From: Natronobeatus ordinarius
GTDB lineage: Archaea; Halobacteriota; Halobacteria; Halobacteriales; Natrialbaceae
Direction of reading: 5' to 3'
Length of the DNA stretch: 64,000 nt
Assembly: GCF_024362485.1 (NCBI RefSeq)
Contig: NZ_CP101456.1
Coordinates: 3,906,001 to 3,970,000, forward strand
Both the position numbers and the translations under genes were made by a program. The notes under the pieces were generated by a model. That model searched no databases, was not told the origin of the DNA, and was given only the letters and a program-made list of their open reading frames with translations. Numbering within the stretch: the stretch's first letter is position 1; each line of letters begins with the position of its first letter. Positions 51,249 to 60,544 of this stretch are shown here, piece after piece.

Positions 51249-51785
51249 ATGAAAATGAACAGAAGGAATGTGTTAATCGGTGTCGGAGCCATCGTCGGCG
51301 GTGGCGGTGCCGCGCTCGGAACGGGCGCGTTGGACCAGACGAGTGCAGACCGCGGACTCGAGGTCGAGGTCATCGTTGATGACGACATTGCTGTAGAGCT
51401 CGTTGACGTCCAGATCGACACCAGCCCCGATACGGTCGAGATTGGGGACGAGGAATCTGGAGACCTAAATGCCGACAGTCTCTTCCCCGGTCAGAGTTCC
51501 GACGTCAGCCTCATCCAGAACGACGTGACGGTCTTCTTCGGCCCATTCCTTGGTGGTGCCGATACGACGTACAATGCGTTCTTCAGTCTGATTAACGACG
51601 AGAACGAAGCGGAATCAGATGGAGACTTCGAAGTTTCATTTGACTTTGAACCCGATAGCGTCTTTAGTGTTTCTGACAACAACGTCGTCGTTACCGAAAC
51701 CAGCACGGAGACGGTTGATCTCACCATCACTGCCGACGACGATACTACGGGAACGCTCACGATCGAACTCACGCGGCAGAACTGA
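51249..51785 (+). CDS. Secreted DUF1102/TasA-like subunit protein B (178 aa)
   Basis: A 178-residue paralogue of the preceding product: MKMNRRNVLIGVGAIVGGGG and GTGALDQTSADRGLEVEVIV. The DNA of the first 15 codons is nearly identical between the two genes, while the mature parts are quite different. The mature domain has PGQSSDVSLIQNDVTVFFG and VTETSTETVDLTITADDDT strands. It lies 24 nt after the upstream stop, so the two are one operon. The function is inferred as for protein A. Confidence 0.68.
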   Translation: MKMNRRNVLIGVGAIVGGGGAALGTGALDQTSADRGLEVEVIVDDDIAVELVDVQIDTSPDTVEIGDEESGDLNADSLFPGQSSDVSLIQNDVTVFFGPFLGGADTTYNAFFSLINDENEAESDGDFEVSFDFEPDSVFSVSDNNVVVTETSTETVDLTITADDDTTGTLTIELTRQN

Positions 51786-51929
51786 CGTCAGTTCCAACCA
51801 CCTGAAACACTCCGTTCCAATCCCGTCCTCGAGAGAGTGATCGTCACGTTCGACTCAGGCACCACGACGAATTGAGTAGCCGAAGATCAGCCGATTGATC
51901 CCGATCGAACCACGTCGAGGAAACCCCAA

Positions 51930-53153
51930 ATGCCATCCACCAAAGTCCTACTCACCGCGGCCGCGCTCTGTTTTCTCGTGGCACTCGCAGTGCCGACGGC
52001 GGCGATCACGGTGGGTGAGGATCCGGCGACGGACGACGTCGTCCTCGAGCCGGTCGACACGCGCCACGCTTACATCGAAAACGGCCAGCTCGAGCTCTCG
52101 GTGAACGCCTACGGCGACAACGCGCGGACGATCGTCGACGTGTTCACCATCTCGGTCGGCGAGGACGCCGACGACCTCGAGCAGGTGTGGATCGAGCACG
52201 ACGTCGACGGGGTGCAGTTTTACGCGGACGGGAATCCGGGCGCCCAGATCACGACCGAGTCGAGACTCGAGCCCGCGCCTGGTGACGTCGTCCGCGTCGG
52301 CGTCACGGTCGACTCTCGCCTCGCGCAGGCGGGCACGGAAACGTTTACGATTCACGTCCTGTACGAGGACGACGTCGAGGACGGGCCCGCCGAGACGCCC
52401 GACGGCGAGGACGGGCCCGACGAGGTGGATCCGGCCGCCATCGAACTGATCGACCTCGAGGTCACGCCGGCCGAACCTCGCGCGGGGGACACCCTCGAGG
52501 TGACCGCAACGTACGAGAACACGGGTGGGATGACCGGCGAGACGGTGGCCGAGCTGGTCGTCGGTGGAACCGTCGTCGACGCGGGGACGGTGACGGTGCC
52601 GGCGGGCGAGCGCGAGTCGATCACGTTCGAGTGGACGCTCGCGGCGGCCGGCACGTACACCCTCGAGGTGAGTGGCGAGACGGCGACGGTGACGGTTGCC
52701 GAGCCCGACGAACCGCTGCCGGCGATCGAGGTGATCGACGTCGACCTCGAGGCCGAGGAACTCGAGTTGGGCGAGGCCGTCGTCGTGACCGCGACCCTCG
52801 AGAACCGGGGCAACGCGACGGGTGAGACGACGGCCGAACTCGAGGTCGGCGGTGGCGTCGTCGACGCCGAGACGGTCGCCCTCGAGCCCGACGAGGCGGT
52901 GACGGTGACCCTCGAGTGGGTGCCCGGTCAGCCGGGGAGCTACGAGGTCGCGGTCAACGGCGTCGACGCGGGAACGGTGACGGTGAGCGACGACGGCACG
53001 CCCGTGACGACGGTCACCGAACGCGTGCTCATGAGCCCGACGACGGCCGTCGTCGCGCCGCCGCTGGCAGCCGGGTTGCTGTTGCTGATCCCGGTCGTGC
53101 GGCGACACCGGGACGTCTGGGACCCCCGGTGGACCGACGAGCGCCGCGACTGA
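51930..53153 (+). CDS. CARDB-domain exported membrane-anchored protein
   Basis: A 407-residue protein with a Sec-type signal peptide (MPSTKVLLTAAALCFLVALAVP, cleavage near AAIT), an N-terminal beta domain of about 130 residues, and two CARDB-type modules: IELIDLEVTPAEPRAGDTLEVTATYENTGG and IEVIDVDLEAEELELGEAVVVTATLENRGN. A C-terminal membrane helix (SPTTAVVAPPLAAGLLLLIPVV) anchors it with a short basic tail. CARDB modules are used for adhesion or as spacers. It sits 144 nt after the paired subunit genes. Confidence 0.8.
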   Translation: MPSTKVLLTAAALCFLVALAVPTAAITVGEDPATDDVVLEPVDTRHAYIENGQLELSVNAYGDNARTIVDVFTISVGEDADDLEQVWIEHDVDGVQFYADGNPGAQITTESRLEPAPGDVVRVGVTVDSRLAQAGTETFTIHVLYEDDVEDGPAETPDGEDGPDEVDPAAIELIDLEVTPAEPRAGDTLEVTATYENTGGMTGETVAELVVGGTVVDAGTVTVPAGERESITFEWTLAAAGTYTLEVSGETATVTVAEPDEPLPAIEVIDVDLEAEELELGEAVVVTATLENRGNATGETTAELEVGGGVVDAETVALEPDEAVTVTLEWVPGQPGSYEVAVNGVDAGTVTVSDDGTPVTTVTERVLMSPTTAVVAPPLAAGLLLLIPVVRRHRDVWDPRWTDERRD

Positions 53154-53358
53154 CGGCTCGACTGCCGTCGGCTCCCGCGATTCAAAGCGCGACCCACTCG
53201 ATGGCCCCTCACACTGGGCCGCAAGCCTTAGGGCGTTTCCAGACCGTACTAAAGACTTGAAAGTGAATTGTGTCGAGATGTAGTACCTCGTGGGCAGCAG
53301 TGATCAGCGGAAGAGGGTCGGGAGCCGTCGGTGCATTCCGCCGTTGGGGTGAGTCGCC

Positions 53359-54528
53359 GTGAGCGGGCGAACGATCCTCGGTCGGCTCCTCACGATCGTC
53401 GTCGTGCTCGTGCTCGTCTCGCTGCTGCTCGGACAGCTCCTCGGCCAGCCCATCCTGCTCGGATACGTCGCGACAGGCAGTATGGAGCCGACGATGAACG
53501 CCGGCGACGGCTTCGTCGCGGTTCCGAGCGCGCTCACGGGATCACCGGCTCCGGGTGACGTCGTCGTCTTCGAGGCGCGAGAGCTCCACGACGGTGGGCT
53601 GACGACTCACCGCGTCGTCGACGAGACCGACGACGGCTACATCACGCGAGGGGACGCGAATCCGTTCACCGACCAGGACGCGGCCGAGCCGCCGGTGACC
53701 GACGGCCAGATCGTCGCCCACGCGCTGCAGGTCAACGGCGAGGTCGTGACGATTCCCCTCCTCGGAACGATCGTGATGGCCGTCCACGGCGTCCTCGAGT
53801 CGATCTACGGGGCGGTTGCGTCGGCGGCCGGACTGACGACGTCGGTCGACGGAGAAGGGATGGGTGCGTGGCTGGTCGGGATCGGAGTGGCGTTGCTGGG
53901 GCTGGGCTTCCTGCTCGAGCTCCTCGGCACGCCGGCACGCGAAACCGCCCGGCGGACGTCCCGGGAGAACGTCCTCGCGATTCGTGTCGTGCTCGCAGTC
54001 GTCCTGATTACCCTCGTCACGCTGGCGACCGCCGCGATGGTGCTGCCGTCGGGGGTAACGGAGTACGGCGTCGTGAGCACGACCGACCCGACGGACAATC
54101 CGCAAGTGCTCGCCCCGGGCGAATCCGGAACGCTGACGCGAACCGTAGAGAACAGCGGATTGCTCCCCGCCGTGGTCGCCTTCGAACCGGGCGACGGCGT
54201 CACGGCCGATCCGGAGCGAGTGACGGTGAGCGGACGCGACGAACTCGAGGCGACGGTCGAGTTGACCGCGCCCGAGGACGAAGGGGAGTACGTCAGGCAC
54301 CTCGAGGAGCACCGGTACCTCGTGGTGCTCCCGCCGACGGTGCTCGTGTGGCTCCACGACGTTCACCCGCTCGTCGCGATCACGGCGGTCAACGGCGTCG
54401 TCGTCGCCGGAGCCGTCGCCGCCGTCCTCGCGCTGTTCGGTGCAGGCGACCTCCGGATCCGTCGGGCGGGCGACCACGTGCCGGTGTCGGTCCGAACGGC
54501 GCGAAAACTCAGACGGTTCCGACGATGA
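53359..54528 (+). CDS. SipW-like archaeal signal peptidase I with extra C-terminal domain
   Basis: A 389-residue protein from a GTG start. The peptidase part has a membrane helix, YVATGSMEPTM with catalytic S41, LTTHRVVDET with H84 and ITRGDANPFTD with D99, the Ser-His-Asp pattern of archaeal and SipW-type enzymes. Membrane helices are around 150-190. A beta-rich domain of about 100 residues (ESGTLTRTVENSGLLPAVVAF, TVELTAPEDEGEYVRHL) follows, then a further membrane segment. The position among TasA-like subunits suggests a dedicated processing enzyme. Length is twice the usual. Confidence 0.85.
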   Translation: MSGRTILGRLLTIVVVLVLVSLLLGQLLGQPILLGYVATGSMEPTMNAGDGFVAVPSALTGSPAPGDVVVFEARELHDGGLTTHRVVDETDDGYITRGDANPFTDQDAAEPPVTDGQIVAHALQVNGEVVTIPLLGTIVMAVHGVLESIYGAVASAAGLTTSVDGEGMGAWLVGIGVALLGLGFLLELLGTPARETARRTSRENVLAIRVVLAVVLITLVTLATAAMVLPSGVTEYGVVSTTDPTDNPQVLAPGESGTLTRTVENSGLLPAVVAFEPGDGVTADPERVTVSGRDELEATVELTAPEDEGEYVRHLEEHRYLVVLPPTVLVWLHDVHPLVAITAVNGVVVAGAVAAVLALFGAGDLRIRRAGDHVPVSVRTARKLRRFRR

Positions 54529-54718
54529 GCAGCCGTTCAATTCATCACACAGAGATTGCTGATCGCCCGTCCGGGCCACTACAATTATACGCTTCGAGAC
54601 GCTCATTCAAATCGAGAGTGTCGGTCAATCGGACCGGTTGGATGGCCCGAAGTTGGGGGGTCGGGTCTCGAACCGGGCAGCGAATCCAGGGCCGACAGGG
54701 GGACGGAGACGAGCTACG

Positions 54719-55888
54719 ATGATCGATAACCCGCGACTAGACCTGTTGATCGCCAAACACGGCCGCTGGCTGCTGATCGTGCTGATCGGCGTCGGCGTGC
54801 TCTCGTTCGCCGCAGCCGGGTGGGCAGTCGCATCGCCGCCACCGACGACGACCGAGACCGAGCAAGTGGGTGAGGAACGCGTCGCCACCGAGCTCCACGC
54901 GAGCGCGACCGTCGTCGACGGCGCCGACCTCTGGGAGGCAGGCGAGGTACTCGAGGACCAGCCCGTCTACCTCACCAACGCCACGCCGACGATAACGCTT
55001 CACACGACGACCGCGGTTCCGGCCGAGGATGCGACCGTCGTCCACGAGGTGTCGGTCGAACTCGCGGCCGACCGCGGCGGAGACGTGTTCTACGAAGAGA
55101 CAGTGTTTCAGGATCGACAGGACGTGTCGATCGAAGATGGCGTGGCGACGTCGGACGTAGACGTGGACGTGACCGACATCGCCGACCGGCGCGACGAACT
55201 CCAGAGCCAGCTCGCCGGCGTGGGGTCGGTGACGGCGACCGTCAACGTCTACGTGACGATCGAGAGTCGAGACGGAGGCTGGTACGAGGTGGAGGCGGGC
55301 GACGAGCCGACGCTGTCGACGGACCTCGAGCTAACCACCGACGCCTACTGGCTCGAAGCGGTGGAGCCGGTCGAACGGAAAGAGCCCGTGACGGTCACGC
55401 GGGAGGTCGAAGAACCGCGGAATACGTCGATGATCGGTGGACTCGCGGCGCTCGGCGTCGGGTCGTTCGGTGCGGCCGCGTTCGTCTTCGGTCGACGAGA
55501 GATCGACGTCGAGGTGGCCCGACAGCGGGTCCAGGAGCGGCGATACGCCGACTGGATCTCGCGAGGGTCGATGCCGATGTGGATCGGCGACCACCAGATC
55601 GAACTCGACTCACTCGAGGACGTCGTCGACGTCGCGATCGACACGGGTGAACGCGTCGTCCACGATCGTAACCGTGACCTGTTCGCCGTCGTCAGCGACA
55701 ACGTCGTCTACTACTACGGCGCCAGGGGAACCTGGAGCGAGACGGCGTGGCCATCGATCGATCTCGACAGCGGTTCGACCGGGCCGAGCAGCGAGATCCC
55801 CCCCGAGGCCGACGGCGAGCCCTCGATGCACGTCGACGAGGGGGAGCTGCCGGATCCGGACGACGAGGACGCCTGGCACAAGCTGTGA
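54719..55888 (+). CDS. DUF5305 membrane protein
   Basis: A 389-residue protein starting MIDNPRLDLLIAKHGRWLLIVL. One N-terminal membrane helix (ILLIGVGVLSFAAAGWAV) is followed by a large extracellular beta domain (to about residue 235) of the DUF5305 type, a second helix (SMIGGLAALGVGSFGAAAFVFG) and an acidic cytoplasmic domain (RRYADWISRGSMPMW, VVDVAIDTGERVVHDRNRDLFAVVSDN). DUF5305 genes often stand beside SipW-like signal peptidase genes in archaea. It starts 190 nt after the peptidase gene. Confidence 0.82.
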   Translation: MIDNPRLDLLIAKHGRWLLIVLIGVGVLSFAAAGWAVASPPPTTTETEQVGEERVATELHASATVVDGADLWEAGEVLEDQPVYLTNATPTITLHTTTAVPAEDATVVHEVSVELAADRGGDVFYEETVFQDRQDVSIEDGVATSDVDVDVTDIADRRDELQSQLAGVGSVTATVNVYVTIESRDGGWYEVEAGDEPTLSTDLELTTDAYWLEAVEPVERKEPVTVTREVEEPRNTSMIGGLAALGVGSFGAAAFVFGRREIDVEVARQRVQERRYADWISRGSMPMWIGDHQIELDSLEDVVDVAIDTGERVVHDRNRDLFAVVSDNVVYYYGARGTWSETAWPSIDLDSGSTGPSSEIPPEADGEPSMHVDEGELPDPDDEDAWHKL

Positions 55889-55984
55889 CTGTCGAGTTTT
55901 CCCAGGGGAGAGCCCCACACAACTCGTGGCCATATTCGATCGTTTCGCAAGGAGTATCACGAACGATCATCGATAGTATACCGT

Positions 55985-57598
55985 ATGGAAGTTCCACTCT
56001 TGGTCACCGACTTCCTGGATCGGGCACGGAAGTACTACGGTGACGAGGAAGCAATCGTGGCGACGACTGGCGAGCGGTTCACGTACGAGGAGTTCGGCGA
56101 TCGCGCCGACCGACTGTCGGCGGCACTGCAGGAACGAGGCATCGAGAAAGGCGACCGCATCGCCGTCCTCGACCCGAACACCCATTATCACCTCGAGGCG
56201 GCCTACGGGATCATGCAACTCGGCGCGATCCACGCGCCACTGAACTACCGGCTGACGCCCGACGACTACGAGTACATGCTCACCGACGCGGGCGTGAAAG
56301 CGATCTACGCCGACTACGAGTACGCCGAGAAGATCGAGGCGATCCGCGAGGAGGTGCCCACGGAGACGTTCATCACGAACGATGCCGACGCCGTGGAGGG
56401 CGACTGGGAAGAGTTCGACGAGCTCCTCGAGGGGGTCGAGCCCGAGTACGAACGTCCCGAAATGAGCGAGGACGAGATCATTACGATCAACTACACCTCG
56501 GGCACCACGGGCGATCCGAAGGGCGTCTGTCGGACCCACCGGACCGAGGCGCTACACGCTCAGCTCGTGACGATCCACCACGAGATCACCGACGACGACG
56601 TCTACCTCTGGACCCTGCCGATGTTCCACGTCAACGGCTGGGGCCACATCTACGCCATCACGGGGATGGGCGCGAAACACGTCTGCACCCGCGGCGTCGA
56701 CCCCGAGGGAATCTTTACGAACATCGCCGAGGAGGACGTCTCGTTCCTCTGCTGTGCGCCCACGGTGCTCAGTATGCTCGGCGAGTACTACGAGGACCAC
56801 GACATCGCCACCGAAGGCGACAACCCGATGCGGGTCACCGCCGCTGGCGCGGCCTCGCCGGAGGCCGTCATCGAGATGGTCGAAGAGGAGTTCGGCTGGC
56901 ACTTCCGCCACCTCTACGGCGCGACCGAGACCGGCCCACTCATCAGCACCTCTTCTACCCGACGACTCATCGACGAGGACAGCGACGAGCGGTTCTCGCT
57001 CAAGAAGCGCCAGGGCATCGCCCCGCTCGGTACCGTCGTCGACGTCGTCGACGAGGACGGCGAGGTCGTGCCGTGGGACGACGAAACCATCGGCGAGGTC
57101 GTCGTCAAGGGCAACCAGGTCATGGAGGGCTACTGGGAGAAACCCGAGGAGACCGAGGAGGCGTTCAGCGGTCGCCGCGACGGCTGGTTCCACACCGGCG
57201 ACCTCGCCGTCGTCAACGCCGAGGGCATGCTCTCCATCCAGGACCGCGACAAGGACATCATCATTTCGGGTGGGGAGAACATCTCGAGCATCGAACTCGA
57301 GGACACACTGTTCGACCACGACGCCGTCGGAGACGTCGCCGTCATCCCCTCGCCCAGCGAGAAGTGGGGCGAGACGCCGAAGGCGTTCGTCGTGCCCGCA
57401 AACGGCGACCCCGAGAACCCACCCGTCTCCGCGGAGGAACTCACGAAATTCACGCGCGAGCGCCTGGCCGGCTACAAGGTCGTCCGCCGCGTCGAGTTCG
57501 TCGACGAACTCCCGAAGACCGCCACCGGAAAGATCCAGAAGTTCGAACTCCGCGAGGAGGAGTGGGAGGACGAGGATCGCCTGGTCGGCGAAGGATAA
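55985..57598 (+). CDS. AMP-forming acyl-CoA synthetase (long/medium-chain type)
   Basis: A 537-residue enzyme starting MEVPLLVTDFLDRARKYYGD. It contains INYTSGTTGDPKGVCRTH near residues 164-181, LPMFHVNGWG, HLYGATETGPL, WFHTGDLAVVNAEGMLSIQDRDKDII and ELPKTATGKIQKFELR with the catalytic lysine. The order and FHVNGWG block match medium/long-chain fatty acyl-CoA synthetases (AlkK-like). The product feeds beta-oxidation or lipid use. It is a different subtype from the enzyme at 18.8-20.5 kb. Confidence 0.9.
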   Translation: MEVPLLVTDFLDRARKYYGDEEAIVATTGERFTYEEFGDRADRLSAALQERGIEKGDRIAVLDPNTHYHLEAAYGIMQLGAIHAPLNYRLTPDDYEYMLTDAGVKAIYADYEYAEKIEAIREEVPTETFITNDADAVEGDWEEFDELLEGVEPEYERPEMSEDEIITINYTSGTTGDPKGVCRTHRTEALHAQLVTIHHEITDDDVYLWTLPMFHVNGWGHIYAITGMGAKHVCTRGVDPEGIFTNIAEEDVSFLCCAPTVLSMLGEYYEDHDIATEGDNPMRVTAAGAASPEAVIEMVEEEFGWHFRHLYGATETGPLISTSSTRRLIDEDSDERFSLKKRQGIAPLGTVVDVVDEDGEVVPWDDETIGEVVVKGNQVMEGYWEKPEETEEAFSGRRDGWFHTGDLAVVNAEGMLSIQDRDKDIIISGGENISSIELEDTLFDHDAVGDVAVIPSPSEKWGETPKAFVVPANGDPENPPVSAEELTKFTRERLAGYKVVRRVEFVDELPKTATGKIQKFELREEEWEDEDRLVGEG

Positions 57599-57687
57599 CC
57601 GCGACCGCTCGTCACCACCAGACTGAACGCACTCCAGCCCGGTTCGCTTCGAGCGCGCAAGCGCAGCATTTCGTGATCGTCACTGAC

Positions 57688-58329
57688 TCATTGACCCGAC
57701 ACGCGCCGCGAGCGGTCACGCTCGAGGTCCTCCAGGTACCGTTCGGGCACGTACGGGCGCACGGCAGCGGGCAGGAAGCCGACGACGACGGTCGCGAGGT
57801 CCGCGAGCACCCGGCGGAGCGCGGCGTAGACGACCCCGACGGCGACGGCCGCGAGGACGAGCCACTGGAGCGCGCCCTCGAGTGCGTAAAACAGCGGGAT
57901 CGAAAGCGTCACCGACGCCAGGAGGTCGCCCGGCGAGCCGTCGTACCGGACCAGCCGCCGGGGTGCGATCCACGTTCCACGGTAGTGGTCGTACACCGCC
58001 CGCTGTGAGGTCCCTTCCCACGGCCGAAGCTCGAGGCCGCTGCCGAAGACGTCGGTGACGCAGTGGAGGGCGGCCCCGAGCAGGAAGAACGCTGCGGCGA
58101 CGGTCGCCGTCGTCGGGGTCAGGATCGCTGCGAGCGTCACCACGACGGCGGCGAGGCTGTAGTACACCGGGAAATGGAGGGTCTTGCGGTGTCCGGCGTA
58201 CATGTCCAGGTCGGGGAAGATCCCCCCGAGCAGCCCGGCCACGAGCGCGACGGGAGCGAACTCCGGCGCCACGGCTACGAGCGGCAGCGCGAGGGCCATC
58301 CCGGCGAGGGCGTGGGTCGGGAGCATCAT
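57688..58329 (-). CDS. YdjM/DUF457-type membrane-bound metal-dependent hydrolase
   Basis: A 213-residue membrane protein starting MMLPTHALAGMALALPLV. PTHALAG, FPDLDMYAGHRKTLHF and AALHCVTDVFGSGLEL are the family's histidine/aspartate motifs near the membrane, with about four to five helices. The minus-strand TTAATAG at 58355-58361 is about 29 nt before the ATG, a leaderless promoter. Members resemble the YfhO/LexA-regulated inner-membrane hydrolases. The substrate is unknown. Confidence 0.8.
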   Translation of the reverse strand: MMLPTHALAGMALALPLVAVAPEFAPVALVAGLLGGIFPDLDMYAGHRKTLHFPVYYSLAAVVVTLAAILTPTTATVAAAFFLLGAALHCVTDVFGSGLELRPWEGTSQRAVYDHYRGTWIAPRRLVRYDGSPGDLLASVTLSIPLFYALEGALQWLVLAAVAVGVVYAALRRVLADLATVVVGFLPAAVRPYVPERYLEDLERDRSRRVSGQ

Positions 58330-58530
58330 ACTGTCGTATATTAGGCGACACGAAGCTATTAAGGTGTCGTCAGATGTGGCTGACGGTTTCACCCAACACA
58401 GCATCAGACTCCGTCTGAGATATACTTCTGCTGTGGTCGGGTGTGAAACACACGCTCACAACACGTGCATACTGACCGGTGGGATCTGTCCCCGGCACTA
58501 TCCAGAACCAAATTCGTTGAGAGAACATCA

Positions 58531-58543
58531 TAGTATATATACA
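58531..58543 (+). promoter_or_regulatory. TATA box of the 58565 gene
   Basis: TAGTATATATACA on the plus strand, centred 28 nt before the GTG at 58565; it supports that non-ATG start as leaderless. Confidence 0.6.
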
Positions 58544-58564
58544 ATTTCGTACTCATAGACAAGT

Positions 58565-59038
58565 GTGAAAGTTCCTGCCCTCAAATCCGGTATTAGCCGA
58601 GTCACTGCAGCAAAGACGTGGAATCGGCCGTGGCTGTATTATATTGGGGGGCTGTTCGCGCTATTCAATGCGTACTTCCACGCCGGAATTCTCGGCGACG
58701 CTATCTTCGGAGGTGTTTCCGTTCATGGCGTACCTCATTGGATCGACGTAGCGAGCGGGGGCGCGTTCGTGCTACTCGTCGGTGTCCTGTTCACGGCGGT
58801 CATCCTCGTTGATTGCCGCTGGAGCAACCGGTTTCCAGCCATCGATTTGCGTGGCGCGTTTGGTTCGATAGCACTCATCACGTTCCTACTGGCTGTTCTC
58901 GGGTGGTTCGTAACTGTTCTTTTGGTAGAGGCAACGGTCGGGTTTCCTCAGGATGGAATCGTAGGTGTGTTAGCCGGCAGTGTTTCGTTTAATCTATTTC
59001 TCCTCGGTGCGAGCAAGTTCCTTTTGCAGCATCTCTGA
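58565..59038 (+). CDS. Small membrane protein, function unknown
   Basis: A 157-residue protein from a GTG start (MKVPALKSGISRVTAAKTWNRPWLYYIGG). Four membrane helices can be seen: YYIGGLFALFNAYFHAGILG, GGAFVLLVGVLFTAVILVDC, IALITFLLAVLGWFVTVLLV and GVLAGSVSFNLFLLGASKFL. The gene has a strong TATA box and is AT-richer than the surroundings, hinting at recent acquisition. I do not recognise its family. Confidence 0.65.
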   Translation: MKVPALKSGISRVTAAKTWNRPWLYYIGGLFALFNAYFHAGILGDAIFGGVSVHGVPHWIDVASGGAFVLLVGVLFTAVILVDCRWSNRFPAIDLRGAFGSIALITFLLAVLGWFVTVLLVEATVGFPQDGIVGVLAGSVSFNLFLLGASKFLLQHL

Positions 59039-59118
59039 CTTGGAAAATCCATCCAGGCACACCAAATGTGCACACAACAACAGAACAGTTAGATGAATAG
59101 CCTCCCTCAAACCAGTAC

Positions 59119-60420
59119 ATGCCAGCCGACGACAAGCTGGGTGGCGTCTTGCTCGAGAGCCGGCAGAACGCGATCCTGTTCTGGGCCCTCGTCGGCGTCC
59201 TTGCCGTCCTCGCCGTCGAACGGCTCGTCGGCGCCGGCGACGTGCGAACGGCCGCACTCGCTATCTCACTCCTCGTGATCGCCGTCGTGCCGCCGGCCGC
59301 GTTCCGCGATCCGACAGTGACGCTCCCGTGGGAGCTGCTCGTGGTTGCCTGTCTGCCGATCCTGTGGGAGATCTTCGTCGGCGTTCCCTTCACGACCGAC
59401 GTCGTCCCCTACGTCGCCGTCGCCGTCGTCGCGCTGTTGATCGCCGTCGAACTCCACGCGTTCACGCCGGTGCGGATGAACCACACCTTCGCCATCGTCC
59501 TCGTAACGCTGACGACGATGGCCGCCGCCGCGGTCTACAACGTCGCCCAGTGGCTCTCCGACGTCGTTCTCGGAACCACATTCCTCCTCGACGGTCGCCA
59601 CCCCGACGTCCTGAACGCCGTCGTGATGATCGAGTTCGCCTACGCGACCGGCGCGGGGCTGCTCGCTGGCGTCGCGTTCGCCTTCTTCTTCGAGCGGCGG
59701 GTGCCGCCCGCGAGCGAGCGGACGTACGTGCCGCCGCGACCGCTCCCCGAGGAACAGGCGGAGAGCCGGGAACCCGGGGGGAAGCCGCTCGACGAACGGC
59801 TCCGCCTCTCGAGGCGCACCCAGCGGCGGCTCACTCGCGGAATGCAGGTCGTCCTCGTCGGCGTCCTGTTCTACGGCCTCTTCAGCCTCCACCTCCCGAC
59901 GATCGCCAACGCCGCCGTCGCGCTCGTGATCACGTTCGTCCCCGCGATCTTAGAACGCGACCTCGAGTTGTCGATGGACTCCGGGCTCGTGCTCTGGATC
60001 ACGACGGCGGTGTTCCTCCACGCGCTCGGCTCGGCGTGGCTGTACGACGCGATCGCCCCCTGGGACCACGTCACCCACGCCCTCTCGGCGTCGGTCGTCG
60101 CCGCCGCCGGCTACGCCTTCTTCCGCGCGGTCCACCTCCACACCGACCACGTCTACATTCCGCCGACGTTCATGGTGGTCCTCATCCTGGTCTTCGTCCT
60201 CGCGGCGGGCGTCGTCTGGGAGCTGCTCGAGTTCGCCATCGACCAGCTCGCCATCTACGCCGGGATTCCCGCCGTCCTCGCCCAGCACGGCATCCACGAC
60301 ACGATCGTCGACCTCCTCTTCAACGTCGTCGGCGCGGTCGTCACGGCGATCTGGGGCACCGTCTACCTCACCGACGTCTCCGAGTCGATCTCCGAGCGAC
60401 TCGAGGAGTGGACCGCCTGA
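59119..60420 (+). CDS. Large polytopic membrane protein with YjdF/DUF2238-like C-terminus
   Basis: A 433-residue protein with about ten helices. After a short cytoplasmic N-terminus come helices from ILFWALVGVLAVLAVERL onward, then a soluble loop (about residues 195-240, basic and acidic) and a second half. That half contains APWDHVTHALSASVVAAAGYAFFRA, FVLAAGVVWELLEFAIDQLA and HDTIVDLLFNVVGAVVTAIWG, which match the H-E-D motifs of the YjdF/DUF2238 family. It is not in an operon. No function is established. Confidence 0.7.
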   Translation: MPADDKLGGVLLESRQNAILFWALVGVLAVLAVERLVGAGDVRTAALAISLLVIAVVPPAAFRDPTVTLPWELLVVACLPILWEIFVGVPFTTDVVPYVAVAVVALLIAVELHAFTPVRMNHTFAIVLVTLTTMAAAAVYNVAQWLSDVVLGTTFLLDGRHPDVLNAVVMIEFAYATGAGLLAGVAFAFFFERRVPPASERTYVPPRPLPEEQAESREPGGKPLDERLRLSRRTQRRLTRGMQVVLVGVLFYGLFSLHLPTIANAAVALVITFVPAILERDLELSMDSGLVLWITTAVFLHALGSAWLYDAIAPWDHVTHALSASVVAAAGYAFFRAVHLHTDHVYIPPTFMVVLILVFVLAAGVVWELLEFAIDQLAIYAGIPAVLAQHGIHDTIVDLLFNVVGAVVTAIWGTVYLTDVSESISERLEEWTA

Positions 60421-60544
60421 GACGGACTGTCGTGAGTCGTTACCGATGCAACCGGCTGCGATCGTGCTGGTAACTCGGTGCAACGAGCCGCGACGCCACG
60501 CCCGGCCCGCTACCACTTAGGTGTCGCCGAGGCGAACCGTCCGC

